This document shows, piece after piece, positions 34,061-46,672 of a stretch of DNA of 64,000 nt. Made by a program: the position numbers and the translations under genes. Below the pieces are notes generated by a model, which searched no databases, was not told the origin of the DNA, and saw only the letters and a program-made list of their open reading frames with translations. The DNA comes from Armigeres subalbatus (lineage: Eukaryota; Arthropoda; Insecta; Diptera; Culicidae). The DNA lies in assembly GCF_024139115.2 (NCBI RefSeq), contig NC_085140.1, positions 232,130,371 to 232,194,370 of the forward strand, in the 5' to 3' direction. Each line of letters starts with the position of its first letter. Position 1 is the stretch's first letter.

Positions 34061-37000
34061 TAGACCTGTGCGCCGCCGCGCCACGCCGCCGCCGCCGGTA
34101 GTTTTACTCGCGCCGCCGCCGCCGACGATTTTGGGTCGGCGCGCCGCCGATCATAATTTTGCCACGCCGATGACTAATCGCAATGAAAAAATCAATTAAC
34201 TTAAGTCGAGTCGAGCCAACACGAGACGCGGAAAACGGCCTAATAATTGAGGTCGAAATACGTATCTAAATACAGCGTGGTAGAGTTAATTGGAATAGTA
34301 CTAAACTAGTCTTATGACAGTTCATCAATGTTGTTAAGGTGGCTCTCGTCAAAATTCTTAAACTAATAGGTTGGTTGATTAGTTTGAAAGTTTGAATGAG
34401 ACTTCATCTAGTATAATAATACATAAATTGTTAAATTGATCTTTAAAATGCGTTAAGCCAAGGCCTCATTCAGTCGGGCACCTAAATTTGTAGATGACTC
34501 GCAAAATGGGTTTGTTGTGGTTTATAAGCTTTCGTGGGGCCTGGATACATGCCCAAAGCGTCCCCATTTTTAAAGGATCTGGCATTGGTGCAGGTAAATT
34601 ATTGCAGTTTATAAATCTCAAGTTGGCTTATAAGGCAAACTGATTTAGAAAAATATTAAAATCCCAACTGTGATTGCTTTACGGATTTTTTTTTTGTTCC
34701 GACTCCTGAGTAAGTAATTTGTATTTTGAAATCAATGTCTGAATATAACGAAACCACTTGTATTGCTGAGCAAATATTACGAGCATCAGTTAAAAACGCT
34801 TCTTATTTTTTTATTCACAGCTATTGTAACCCAGAACTGGGGCGTTGTCGCCTAGATACTTAGTATTTAGTCAAAATATTTAGTTAAAACGTCAGGTATT
34901 TCAAACATTACGAAAATTTAATTTCGTTTTATTGTCTTGAAATTATTTAATACTGTTTTGTAAAATTCCTGGAATTTCTGGGAATATTCGAAATAAGTAT
35001 CGTTTAAACATTCATTTAGAAATTAGTTCCGAAATAATTGATTTGATAATTCCTCCAGATATTCCTCCGAAAAGTTTATTTTAAAAAACCTTAGAAGATT
35101 ATTTAGAAATTAGGAATTTGGGTATTCCTTTGGAGATTCCTTCAAAATTTCTCCGAAAATTCCTTAAGAATTTTCATTACGGATTTCTTCAAAAAATCCT
35201 TTACGAATTTCTTTCGGAAATTGCTTAAGGAATTTGTTCCACGAATTCCTACATTCTCCTTCGGAGACTCTTTGTGGAATTCCTTTGGAAGTTCCTTTAG
35301 CAATTCCTGCGGAAATTTCTTAAGGAAATCCATTCGTTTTTTTTTTGAGAATTTCTTCAGACATTTTTTTGAGGATTTCTTCGGAAATTTTTCGTTTTGA
35401 AATTGTTTCGGCAATTATTACATGAATCGCTGAAAAAAATTCTTCTAGATATCCATAAGGAATTATTCATTCGAAATTTGCCCAAGGAATTTCTTCAGAG
35501 CTTCTTCCAGCAATTCCTTTAAAACATTCTCTGGGCATTCTTCCGGAACTTCCTGCAGAAATTTTTTCGAAAATGCCTTCATCTTTCCGATAGTCTTTCA
35601 GTGTTTGTTGTTTATTTTAGGATTTTTTTATCGAAAATTCAATAAGTAACATCGCAACCAACTTTATTTTCAATAAATTCCAAAGGTTTTCCTGGAAGAT
35701 CTTCCGAGAAAAAAATCTGGAGAAATCTCCGAAGGAAATCTCGGAGGTTTTTCGAATAATATTTCAAAGAAGTCCCTGGAGGAATATCCGAAGGAATTCT
35801 GGGCGTTTTTTTTTATTATTTGAGAAATAAAATTCTGGAGGAGTTCCCAAATAAATTTTTGAAGGCGTTTTTGAAGAAATGTGTGTTAAGTTCAGTACAG
35901 GGATTTCCAAATAAATTGTTGAAGGCATTCCCAAAAGAGAACCTGAATGGATTTTCGAAAATAAATCCTAACAGAACTTTAAAGGAGTTTTTGAATTTCC
36001 AGAGAGAAATCCATAAAAGTATTTTAAAGGATTTTATGATGGAATTTCTGAAGGAATTCTTAAAAAGAAATTACGAAGAAATTCCTAATAGAGTTTCAGA
36101 GAAAATGTATGCTGGTATTACTTAAGTAATTCCTAGATTTCTTCAAGAATTCCTTTGGAATTTCTCCCAGTAATTTATTTGCAATTCCCTCCAGAGATTC
36201 CTTTGAAGATTCGTCCAGGAATTCCCTAGGAAATTGCCTCCAAAAGTTTTACAAAAACTTGTCCGGAAACGAATTCCAGAAAGTTTTTCGGAAATTCTTT
36301 CGGATATTCCTTAAAATTTACCTCAGGAATTACGTCAGAATTTCCTCCACGTATTCCTTTGTTTAAGAAAACCATAGGAAATTTGTTAGGGTTCGTTCTT
36401 TTGAAAATTCCTTTAAAAAATTCGTAGGAAATTGCTTTAGGAATTTCTTCATAAAATCCTTTAGGAATTCTTTCGTAATTCACTTAGAAATTTTTTCGGA
36501 TGTGCCTTTCGAAAATCATTCGCAAATTGCTTTTGAAATATTGACGGAAAATATTTTAGAATTTCTCTAAAAATTCCTTCAGAAATTCATTTACAGATTC
36601 CTTTGGAAATATATTTAGTCTTTGAAAGTTTGCTTAGGAATTTCTTCGTAAATTAATATGAAGGATTATTTTAGGAATTCCACCGGATTTTTTTTAGAAA
36701 AAAAAGCTAAGAAATTCCTCTATGGGTTCCTTAGCAAGTTTTTTGACATCTTTTCCTGAAATTCCCATAGGATTTTTTCAGAACTACCTTAAGTAATTCC
36801 TTGGGAATTTCTACGGGTAATCCTTTGAAAATTCTTTGGTAACTTTAGGAAGAAGTTCTTGGTTGTTTCCCTCAGTAATTCCGTCACAACATTCTCCATT
36901 TCTTTTGATTTTATCGGGAATCTCTTCAGAAATTCTTCGGAAATTGCTTTTAGGAAACCATTCAAAAATTCTTCTAGGAATTCCCTAGAACATTTTTTTC

Positions 37001-38350
37001 GAAATTTAATGAAAAGATTCTTCATGATTTTTTTCTGGGAATTTCTTCGATTCCCTAATGAAAATTATTTTTGAAGTCGGTGTTTCCAGGCAAAATTATA
37101 AAATACCTATACATATAATAAGCAAGGCCTACGTTCCCAAACCTTTGTACCTCATGACGAATAAACGAGTCTACTTTTAGCAAGCAAACAAGCTAGTTCG
37201 GTTTTGTATTTCCTTGGTGTGATTTGTGGGAAGTCCATCGTGGATCAAAAGTGAAGTTGGCCAAGTTCAGACGAAGTATTTTTACACTAAGTTCTTTCGA
37301 AAATTCCTTCAAAAATTCTTCAATTTCTTCGGAAATTGTTTTAGGATTTTTTTCGGAAACTATTTCTTTCCTTAATGAATTTCCAAATGAAATGCTGAAA
37401 GAATATTCTATGGTTTTACCTGTGGTTTTACTAAAGGAATTTCCCAACGAGAGCCTTAATGTTTTTTTAAATGCCTATATTAGTTTCCGCAGAATTTCTT
37501 GTAGTGTTTTACAAAGGAATTTCTAATGAAACGTAAAAAAATCGTTATTTCCTCCGGAAATCTCTTCAGGAACTCCACCAAGAACTTTTTTTGTCATATT
37601 TAACCAACTTTTGAGGAAAATATTCAATTTGGTTGGTCATCGTGCCCCAGTCTTACTCAACCAGAGCTCATTTTAGTCATGTTTATCATCTATTGAGATT
37701 TGTGCATACAAGAACGCGAGGTAGGGAGTAAACTGTCCATTGTGGTTGTCATTAGTGGATTCCATCGTGAATGTCCTTCCAGGATCCAAATGTCTCAGCA
37801 GGGGAACGAACTGAAACATTGCCCAATTGTATATGTAAATCAAAGAATAGTAGTTAAAAATTTTCTGAAATTTAGATATATTGAGAAGTAAATCGACTGG
37901 AGTTTATCAAAATCCTGAATTAGGAAAACTTTTGGGAAAAAAATATTAACAAATTAGTCCTATGAAACCGAAGTCTAATTCTCAATATTGCTCAAGGGCT
38001 GAAGTAAGATTCGTGGTTAAATTTTGATTCATCAAAATCAGAGAATAATAAAATAGTTTTAATTTAAATAACAATTTGAGATCAGGTACTTATTAGTGTC
38101 GATGGTAATTTACTATGGAATGTGATGTGTGATAATCGATCGATATTACAATTTTAATACACTGAAGTCGATTTTTATAGGACGATTCGGGACGTATGAA
38201 TCAAAACCGCGTGAATTCAAAAATCCACGTTAAAATTGATTTTTTAGCCATTGATTTAGCAATCGGCGCCCCGCCGTGACGCCGCCGCCGCCGGGGCAAA
38301 AGTGACCACTACGCCGCCGCCGCCGATTATATGACCGGCGCACAGGTCTA
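34061..38350. mobile_element. 4.29-kb non-autonomous hAT-like element
   Basis: Ends TAGACCTGTGCGCCG and CGGCGCACAGGTCTA are inverted repeats. Both subterminal regions (34070-34170 and 38270-38340) are runs of CGCCGC. A perfect 8-bp duplication CTTCATAC lies at 34053-34060 and 38351-38358. The core is AT-rich and dominated by a degenerate minisatellite (34960-37580). No transposase coding sequence is visible, so it must be mobilised in trans if at all. Confidence 0.9.
34960..37580. repeat. Degenerate minisatellite of GGAAATTCCTT-type motifs
   Basis: About 2.6 kb is built of variants of 'ggaatttcttcggaaattcc' in both orientations, because the motif is nearly palindromic. This produces spurious Lys/Phe/Glu/Leu-rich ORFs (for example 35142-35414 and 35820-36125) that should not be taken as proteins. 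Two non-repetitive islands (about 37080-37260 and 37590-37900) interrupt or bound it. Confidence 0.8.
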
Positions 38351-38358
38351 CTTCATAC

Positions 38359-39039
38359 GGGAGCTTGGCAGAAGGAAGGTCGTGTGATATGTGCCATCAC
38401 AAATATTGCCCTCCGCTCGCTTTCAAATCGACTTCTATAAAAACATTCTTCATGCCTGCCGTATCCTAACGGAACTATCAATTCTATACTTTCGCCTCTA
38501 ATTCTATCATGAACATGTACGTCCAAGTTTGGAAGATGATATTAGCATTTCCATATCATTGTAAATCGTAGAAGTAGAAGTAACACATGCGAAATCATTA
38601 ATTTACTGTTATCTGTTTTATTCATCTGACAGATAAATGTTTAAGCATAGTCCAAGTACTAACTTGTATGATAAAAGGAGATGCACAATGAGGCCCTTGT
38701 AGTGTGGAGGTATTGTTTTGCGAGGATGAAAACACTGAAATTGTAAGATATTTTATTAAATTTAAACTGTTTATACTAATTAATATAGGTAGCTTTTTAG
38801 CTAATGAAAGACGAGAAACATGTCTTTTGTCTGCTGTAAGCATCGGTTAAAATGCCTCCCGTAACAAGGATTATAACATGTAACGTCAAGTACTACGCCA
38901 AGGATTCCATTTTTTTTTCATATTTTTGAAATTAGGACGCTTGATGTAATAACACGCAACATGCAACATATCATTGATGTTAATCAGTTATATTCATAAT
39001 TGTATCATTGGGGGCATAGGAACCTGCTAATTTACTCTA
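38359..39039. other. AT-rich spacer
   Basis: No gene or repeat recognised. Confidence 0.35.
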
Positions 39040-40560
39040 CAACAAACAAGAAGTGTGTTCTTCGTATTTGACGACTAACATTATTATCAGCCATTAGCAA
39101 GGATTCAAGGTAAATGAATTCTTCGACCTCCTCGAAGGAATCCCCAGCCCCGTATATCGTAACACTGCTCACCAAACGGGCTCTGACACGCTTAGATCCG
39201 CCCACTAGAATACTCCATGTATATGCATATACTCTGCCTTCGAGGCATCCATCATCAGACCAACTTTTGTTGCTAATTCACTATTGTTGATAGAAGATGG
39301 AAGATAATCACTTTGTAGACGGCATTTATGATGACGATGGCTCACAAGTTTGTAACCTGCAAACGTCAGACAGCCTCGCGATAGCTGCAAAACACCTGAT
39401 CAAGTCACCGTACGTAAAGGGTTCAAACATGATTCTTGATATGTAAATCACACCACACACAAGCCACCAACAGAACATTCGGTTCTGAATTTGAATGAGA
39501 GCCATGTTCATATCCCTTCTACTATAGACACTGCAGACAGTTGAAAGACAACGCTCCAAAAGTCAAAAGTACTGCATTGTTTAACAGCGAGTACTGGCTA
39601 CCAAACAAGCCATAATTTGATTCAGGAACCCACACCTTACCATCCGATCTCTTGCAGCATCATGCAAAATGCCTGCCCAAAAATATGTCCGGGCTCTACT
39701 CCGATAATAAACGACGATCGATTAAACATCTCAATGGGCAGGTACCCTCATTACGCACGAGTGCTTCCGTAGCGAGTAATTCCGAAGTTCATTATCTGAC
39801 CGAGGTGAATCCAGAAGTTAATTGGAGTAGCTGGAATAGGAAAAATTGGGATATAAGTGCAGTGCAGTGTGTTCATCTCCGATACCATCCTTGCCAGTTG
39901 TCTTACAATTCTTGAGTAATTTTATAGCATTCCTAACTTCTCTCAATGTGGGAGTTGGTTTGTTTTCATCTGCCTTGACCTTCGCCTGCACTTTCAGCGC
40001 AATTTTGGTGTTCCTCAAAGTGCTGCTTCCCCTTTACGGTTACCACACGTTCGTCAGTCACGAAGTTTCCATCCTTATACATGCACACCTTAGCTTGTGA
40101 CACGAAGCCTTTGCGGAATGCGTTCCGTTTGTAGCATTCCAGGTTCAGCCGAGTTTCTTGCTGCAGCGTGATCATCCACGCTGCGTCCTTCTCCTCCAGA
40201 ACTTCTTATACTCTTCGTCGAACCAATAATTTCCACGACTATGCTCCACATATACGGAGTTGAACTCCGTTGTGTTGATGGCTGCTTTGACTGCATCCTT
40301 AAAAGGGGCCCCATCGAGCTCGCCTTCTTCCGGCAATGCTGCCCCGAAACGTTACGCGTATGTAGTGGCTACATCAGGTTGCTTTAGCCACTCTAGGCCA
40401 TATCGAGGCGGTAATCGGTACCAAACATTGTTGATGACAAATAGTTTTGAGAACAGTTCCACCATTACCAGATACTGGTCACAGTCGATGTTAGCGTCAC
40501 GATAGGTTCTGTCGTTGATTATGTCCAGGTACCGATATGGAGGGCTGTGTTGGAAGTATG
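39040..40560 (-). pseudogene. Degraded RTE-like non-LTR retrotransposon
   Basis: Read on the minus strand, the order is that of an RTE polymerase. The end of the endonuclease ('INDRTYRDANIDCDQYLVMV' near 40460-40530) is followed by a linker ('ECYKRNAFRKGFVSQAKVCM' near 40080-40150) and the start of the reverse transcriptase (VRNAIKLLKNCKTTGKDGI near 39880). A decayed palm comes next, then 'ATKVGLMMDASKAEYM' near 39215-39270 and 'SFEEVEEFIYLESLL' near 39090-39140. Many stops, frameshifts and an internal loss around 39600-39800 show it is long dead. It is a different family from the RTE copy at 49250. Confidence 0.7.
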
Positions 40561-40700
40561 GTGCGAATGGCCATTATTGGCAAAATGCCCAAAATTGCGC
40601 TTTTGAGCACCCGGTTTTCTTAAGCATAAAAGGGTTTGCATGCACATAAAAGTAGAGCTAATTCCCCTTTTTGATGAAAATAAAGGGGAATAGTGAAAAC

Positions 40701-41937
40701 TGTAACAATCTCCTATGACGTCCGTACGCCTGCGGAGTGGACGTCCTTACGTCTCCCTCACTAGCTCTCTTTGCTCATAACTTCTCAGGGTCGGCACGAC
40801 TCCTGCTTGGGGGAACACACGACACATAAACCTTGCAGAAGCGGACTCGACAAGAAAGTCAACGGACTGGCATGCTACCTAGGGCTGAGTGGTTAGTTTA
40901 AAAAAAAAATTAAATACATTTTACTTTGTTTATTCTAGGTCCATTTGGTAGGGTTAGTTTTGGGAAGGATTAGAATTCGGTGCGGCCGTTTACTGACATT
41001 GGGTACCTGATGGTGTATTCATGCGACTAAGGAGATGCGCTGATGACATACCTTGGGTGGCGTTCCACGGGTTCATACGCCCGGAACGATGGAATGGGTT
41101 CGATGGGTTGGCTGGCCCGGAAGGAGGGCCAAGATGAAGCCGACGGTGAACACGTGGCGTCGCTTGGTTGTTCGCCGGAAGCGTTTGTGGAGTTGGCTGT
41201 CTCGGAACGAGGGGCAGGATGCATGCGACGGCGAGGACGAGGCGACATCTAGTAGGTCGCCAGAGGCGTTCAATGGGTTCGTAGACTCGTTACGTGGCTG
41301 GGTTCTTTCGACGGGTTCGTTGGCTTGGTTGGCGTCCGACGGGTTCGTAGGCCCGTTTCCCGAAGGGGAGGTTGGACACACAGACGTATTGGTGGCTTGC
41401 TTGGAGTCCGACGGGTTCGATGTCCCGTTTCTCGAAGGAAAGGTTGGACACGCAGAAGTATTGGTGGCTTGCTTGGCGTCCGACGGGTTCGCTGGCCCGT
41501 TTCTCGAAGGAAAGGTTGGACACGCAGAAATATGGTGGCTAGATTGGCGTCCGACGGGTTCGCTGGCCCGTTTCCCGGAGCGGATGTTGGACTCGCAGAC
41601 TTGGTATTGGCTTGGTTGTGGTCCGACGGGTTTGCAAGCACATTTCACCACGGAGCTGAGGTAGAATATCGAGAACTTACACGTTTACAACCGCTCGCGT
41701 CAACTCTCTGCCACTGACTCCTTTTTTTAAACCTTTTTTTTCGTCTTTCTTCGCTGCCCCTTTCGTTCAGCTCTCGGGTTGTCGCTTTTTTCGCTCCAAA
41801 AATGTGGGTTGCCCGATTTTATTTCGCCGGTTGTGAAAAATGTCCAGGGGTGTGTTAGTTGCTTTTTTGGATGGGATGGGTTTTTTGTTTGGATGGAATC
41901 AGTATCGTTGACCATATTGTTACCTCATTCGGTAACA
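40701..41937. mobile_element. Probable solo LTR (~1.24 kb)
   Basis: The segment starts TGTAACAATC and ends TTCGGTAACA (the TG...CA rule, with a short inverted TGTAAC/GTAACA), and AAAC is present on both sides (40697-40700 and 41938-41941), as expected for a Ty3/gypsy-type 4-bp duplication. The composition is GC-rich compared with both flanks. No primer-binding site or internal gag-pol follows. The 4-bp repeat is short enough to be chance, so this is a reasoned inference. Confidence 0.45.
41334..41692. repeat. 72-bp minisatellite, five units
   Basis: The landmark 'gtccgacgggttc' recurs at 41334, 41406, 41478, 41549 and 41621, with 'cccgtttc.cgaagg.gaggttggacac' between. The period is 72 bp, a multiple of three, so several frames on both strands remain open (up to 203 codons on plus, 192 on minus). 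Cruder related units extend back to ~41050. The encoded repeats are not a recognised domain. Confidence 0.8.
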
Positions 41938-42042
41938 AAACCTCTAAATTAAAAGTTCGTCCTGGGCATTTTGTCTAACAGGTCATTGTTCGAAAAACTT
42001 AAACTGACGACGTTAAAGCAAAAATTAGTATCATTAGTGTTA

Positions 42043-42154
42043 TAAACACAACATGACATAAGACACGAAAGCAAACTTACAAAAATGTGACGAAATTTCA
42101 TGACATTAATATTTTCGTTATTTTGATCTTGTATCTTTTGTCATGTTGTGTTTA
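42043..42154. mobile_element. 112-bp inverted-repeat MITE
   Basis: 'taaacacaacatgaca' at 42043 is mirrored by 'tgtcatgttgtgttta' ending at 42154, with 'aagacac'/'gtatctt' continuing the arms. The target duplication is unclear. Confidence 0.55.
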
Positions 42155-42247
42155 GAACAATGATCTGTTGAACTAAGTAATAGGATTCTTCAAGTTCTTC
42201 AGGTCCATGTGGGCTTCGTGGTCGTGCGATTAACGGTAATATTGTTA

Positions 42248-42413
42248 GGGGGCATCCACAAAGTACGTCACGCTCATAGGGGGGAGGGGGGGTTCCGAGC
42301 AGCGTGACGACTCATACAAAAATTTTAGAGGTTTAATACAAATAGTGTGACGAACGGAGGAGGGAGGGTTGAAAATCGCCGATTTTTGCGTGACGTACTT
42401 TATGGATCTTCCC
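42248..42413. mobile_element. 166-bp MITE with TTA target duplication, copy 2
   Basis: Ends GGGGGCATCCACAAAGTACG and CGTACTTTATGGATCTTCCC are inverted repeats related to the 14966 copy. TTA is duplicated at 42245-42247 and 42414-42416. The interior again carries a G-rich run (ggggggaggggggg) and 'tcatacaaaaattttagagg'. Confidence 0.85.
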
Positions 42414-42416
42414 TTA

Positions 42417-44479
42417 GTCTTATACAATGTGCGTCGAAATCGGATGAAGTTAAGTAGTTACATAAAACTGAGAGAGTTCATTATTAAGCATTCCAATTTG
42501 TCAAAAAGTTACGCAATTCTCTTTATGTCATGCCTTTTTATCTATTTATATAAAAAAGGATCAAATGACTTCCAGTCTATACCAAAACCATAAAACATCA
42601 TGGAACAGTAGTATAGTGCAAAACGTAACTGGAAAGTTGCATATTGCATCAGATGCATCCATGGTACCCTCACAAGACGAAGTAATAATAATTGAATTAT
42701 CAAGCCCGAACAATCTCGATACTTCATAATTCCATGTCTTGCATCGCCATTCCTTCCGCTTCGCCTCCGGTTTGATGGGCTGGCATGTTCTTTTTCGAGT
42801 TATGACTCTTCACACTTACCTTCCAACAACCACGCCACAAACTGACACTCCGCTCAGCGCTGCTCAACTGCCCATACCGGGAGGCGATATGAATTATTAA
42901 AAAGCTGCGTGGCTTGTGTTATAAAAATTCAAAAGAAATTACTCGCAGATACTAATTAATTACTCAATTAAAGACGCAACAAGAATTTTATTTCAATTTA
43001 TGAACCATTTAAGCCTTTTTAATAAGGCAACATGTTGGAAAAAATGGAATGGAGAGAACGGCAGACTAGTTTTCTGCAACGGCATTGGAAGTGTATCCGC
43101 CTAGAATGGCTTTCCGGTGGTGGTAACAAACAATGCATCGGTGCACGATTATGGCTGGAAGCGATAATTCAGTTCTGGTAGTCAGTGGCGCTTTTGTTTT
43201 TAGAATGTAAGGAATAACTGGAAAAAGCTGGAAGTACAGGAAGACCCCATTACACTTTACATGGAGAGTAAAGCAGTGGTGCCATCTAGAGAAGTATTCT
43301 GTATTGAATGTTTTTTTTTTCTAAGGAACTAGGCGATTGGTTTTATTGACATAAACGTGTACGTGTATAATTTTGACGAAAAGTGAATTTTATATGTTAT
43401 ATGTTGATATGGTCAGTTATGAATAATTTTAAATGATAGCAGAAAATGTGTAGAACAAACCCTTTTCCATTCTACCGTTGCGTTGGTCCCGCTTAACAAC
43501 AATGACATTGCGGGAACGTTGGATTAGAAGATCGTCGTCCCCTGTCGTCCCCACGACAGCTCACATAATCATGAAAGAAACTCCGCCATTCGACCACTTC
43601 AATTATTATCTCTGGCTTATATACTGGTCCTGTAACTCAACAAAAATCATCTCTATAAAAATAAATGTAGCCCAACTGGTTAAGCTTTTTCGCTGTAGCA
43701 ACCAACAAATGCGAAAAAGTTTGCACCAAAAGTTAAGACGGTAGGTCTGTCTGTCCGCTGGTAGGCCAATGGTCCCCTTAGAACAATCATGGGACTTGTG
43801 ATAAGAGGAGTTTGCACTATCCCATTTGTTTCTACCACTTTATTGTACCTTTGACAGATACGTATTTCGACACTGAATCCCGAATATTTGATTTTTTTGT
43901 CGACCAGAATCAACAATATTAAAACTTTGAATGTAAAACCGGTGTTCAGAACATTTTGTAAAAAATAAAAATATTTGTCCTGAAGAATTTTCAGGAACAA
44001 GTTTTTCTTTCGTAAGGGTTGAGTTTGCAGATGGCTGATGGCATATGGATCAAATAAGTAAAGTGATTGTGCTATTCGTCGTGAAGAGAAGAAAAAATAT
44101 CTATTTGGTATTCGGCGGATTATGCGCTTATGTTGCGCTTTGCTCCAGCCGAGACAACTGACTACTGCGGCAAGTAAGAACAGACTGCTCGTCGTTTAGG
44201 TCTTCCAAAACGCGATCCTCCACAGTTTGAATATGCCGTCTAGCATGCATGGTGAGGAGTGCTCAGGCTCGGTTCATAGAAACTGACCATCCCGTATCGT
44301 TGTGCTTTGTGCGGTCAAGAAGTAAATCAATTGATACGCGTTTGATCGTGTTCCTGCTTGTTGTACAGGTAGTTAGTTTGCTCTGCTTTGTGCGGCCCTA
44401 TCATAGTTAGTTAAAATCATTATGAAAAAGTTGCACGGTCGCATAGCTTATTAGAGTGAATCCCGTTCCAACGATGCCT
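42417..44479. other. Long spacer without recognisable genes
   Basis: About 2.1 kb. ORFs of up to 106 codons have no motif. I see no repeat that matches elsewhere in the window. Confidence 0.35.
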
Positions 44480-44775
44480 TCCGACTAGCTGATAATCCTT
44501 CCTGTGGTTTTTGTGGAGACGCAGAGATAAACATGTTCTGTAAATAGCAAAAATCACCTACTAATATACCTTCCCTTTTCCGAACTGACTATAAAAACGT
44601 GGCCGACGCTGTTATTGATTATTTGAATATTTAAGTCACTGAAACTTGCACACTGAAAATGCTTGAACAATCCCAGTCAATCATTCAGTTGGTTCTTTGT
44701 GTATTTTCACTGATTCTGGCAAGCCACGGAGTAGCAACCACAGATATGTGTAGTCAGTCAAAGCTAAGCTAAGCG
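44480..44775. repeat. Interspersed repeat, copy 2
   Basis: Diverged copy of 11130-11475: 'aatccttcctgtgg', 'accttcccttttcc', 'aacgtggccgacgctgttat', 'gccacggagtagcaacca', then 'agctaagctaag'. The order is the same and the orientation is the same. Confidence 0.65.
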
Positions 44776-46539
44776 TTCGATTTGATATTAGGGTAGGTGT
44801 ACCAGTCGTGCCCATAGCACCAGTTATGGCCATAGTTGGAACAGTAATCAATTAATCTCCTTTCCACTTCTGTCACTTGGGAATGTCTTGTGAATTATTG
44901 GGAAATCTGTCAGCCAAATGTTTTTTTAGTCAATTGTTTCTTAATATGTTTTGTTACGACTATTCGTGCATGTTGAAAAGTTGCGTTGACCCAATTTAGA
45001 ACTCTGCGGATTGAGACATTTGCTACAAATTTGTTATCTTTTTTCCTAAAACAAAGTAAAACACTAAGATCTGGCATCCCGGCAGCAGACCAACTTTCGC
45101 GAGTAAATTGAGCCGCCAGCCCAGCATGCACTACCTGATGAAGGAACATCGTGGCGGCTGGAATTTTATGACCCATAAATTATAAGTTTATTATGAAAAG
45201 GCCTCACAGTTATGCGAGAAGATGGACATCGTTTCGAAATGGTTCATTTAATCTTTCATCAGCAGCGCGTCGGACGGCGAGGGGGCTTTCTCTTATAGCA
45301 ATTAAGGTTCGTGTCGTTTGGCTACTCTCTGATTAAAATGGAAATATGTTCGGCTTAACCATAAATATCGACACTTCACTGATTGTGTTATGTATTTTAC
45401 GAGGAAGCTCTCGCTGCTTTTTGCCCTCTTCGGGTGCGTATGAAATCACACTTATTATGGCACTTTGCAGTGAGGCGACTTGTTTTCGAATGGAGGAATT
45501 TAATTGGGCATAAAATCAATCAGGGAATCAATCACACGAGTTAATAAAACAATTGAAAGCTGCTTTAAATTATTCCACCTTTATCATGACAGCTGTCCGC
45601 ACGTCTATCAATTGTCGTTGATTGAAATACAAGCGTGCCAATGGACCTTTAATCAATCCAGTACGCTGGTGGTTATCGATGGCCAGCGAGACACACAACA
45701 ACGAACAGTAGTGGGCACCTATCAACAGGATGATTGTCGCGTTTTGAGCTGCCTCCGTCCAGTACGCAATCAATGAGGTGCGGAAAGGTGTGATGTTAGG
45801 CTCTCAGCTTCTGAGCCAGTGGCAGCAATTAGCACCGGGCTACGCAGAACTAATTCCACTCAGTGACGCTGACCGATGATAAAGTGGCTGTTATCATTCA
45901 ATTAACGGTTTATGCCTCTGCGCTCTGTACGCCTGGAAGAGGACCCTTATCGACGCAATTACAACATAGGACCTATGGGAATTCACCAGTCACTAGCGTG
46001 TGGGACAAGATTTCAAACAAGATGCTACAGAACTAATAACAGCATTGATAATAATTGAAACGATCAATCAAACAGTGCCACCGTAAACGGCTGCTCACGA
46101 GAGTTTCACTCCCGGTCACCCTGAACAACTGTTTTGATTGCTGTTATTGCGATATCAGCCCATGTGATCCAATTTGGAACGTCTGGAATGACTTGGCTGA
46201 TGCAAGTCTGATCAAGACATTCCTTCGTCTTTTCAGTTATCACTTTTATCGGAGTGGGTTATTATTTGTTCCTGCTTTGGTTTAGAAATGTCAACCAGTC
46301 ATGATGAATGGAGGGCTGATTGAATTGGACGTTGTCTAAATTAAACAAGCTTTTTTACTATTTGATCATTCACAGAGGAATGACATTTGCTGATTAAAAA
46401 TAACGTCGACAATGCTCAACTCAAAAGATTTTTTTTAGATTCCACGAGAAGGGTAGTGCTGCTAAATCTTAATATCACACTAAGCAAGTGATGGCAATCA
46501 ATGTTTCGGCGGTACCGAACTCATTAAAAGTTTGAATGG
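44776..46539. other. Spacer with clustered ATCAATC motifs
   Basis: No gene is supported. Between 45503 and 46080 the motif AATCAATC or its complement recurs (near 45509, 45525, 45652, 45767 and 46069, with the core GATTGAAA near 45621). It lies in a moderately GC, apparently single-copy context, which could be a regulatory element. The 90-codon ORF 45504-45776 lacks a recognised domain. Confidence 0.3.
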
Positions 46540-46554
46540 AAAAATGTCTCCAGT

Positions 46555-46672
46555 TAGCCTTGCAACGGCGTAGGATTATCAATCCGGTCTCGGTTCGGTC
46601 TAGGAGGTTTTCAGGAGGGAAACAGTTGGAATGTAGAACCATATAAGAAGAAGAAGAAGAAAAAGAAGGAGG
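46555..46672 (+). repeat. SINE-like tail with (GAA)n microsatellite
   Basis: 'agccttgcaacggcgtagga' followed by 'tatcaatccggtctcgg' has a tRNA-like flavour and leads into an AAGAAG microsatellite (46646-46672), the usual tail of mosquito tRNA-SINEs. No clear A and B boxes, so the call is tentative. Confidence 0.3.

Noticed and set aside
35142..37526. Several Lys/Phe-rich ORFs as small proteins
   Set aside because: They come from the near-palindromic ggaaattcctt minisatellite and occur on both strands.
41053..41664. 203-codon plus-strand ORF and 192-codon minus-strand ORF as genes
   Set aside because: Both are consequences of the 72-bp minisatellite staying in frame on each strand; no domain, and the repeat units explain the openness.
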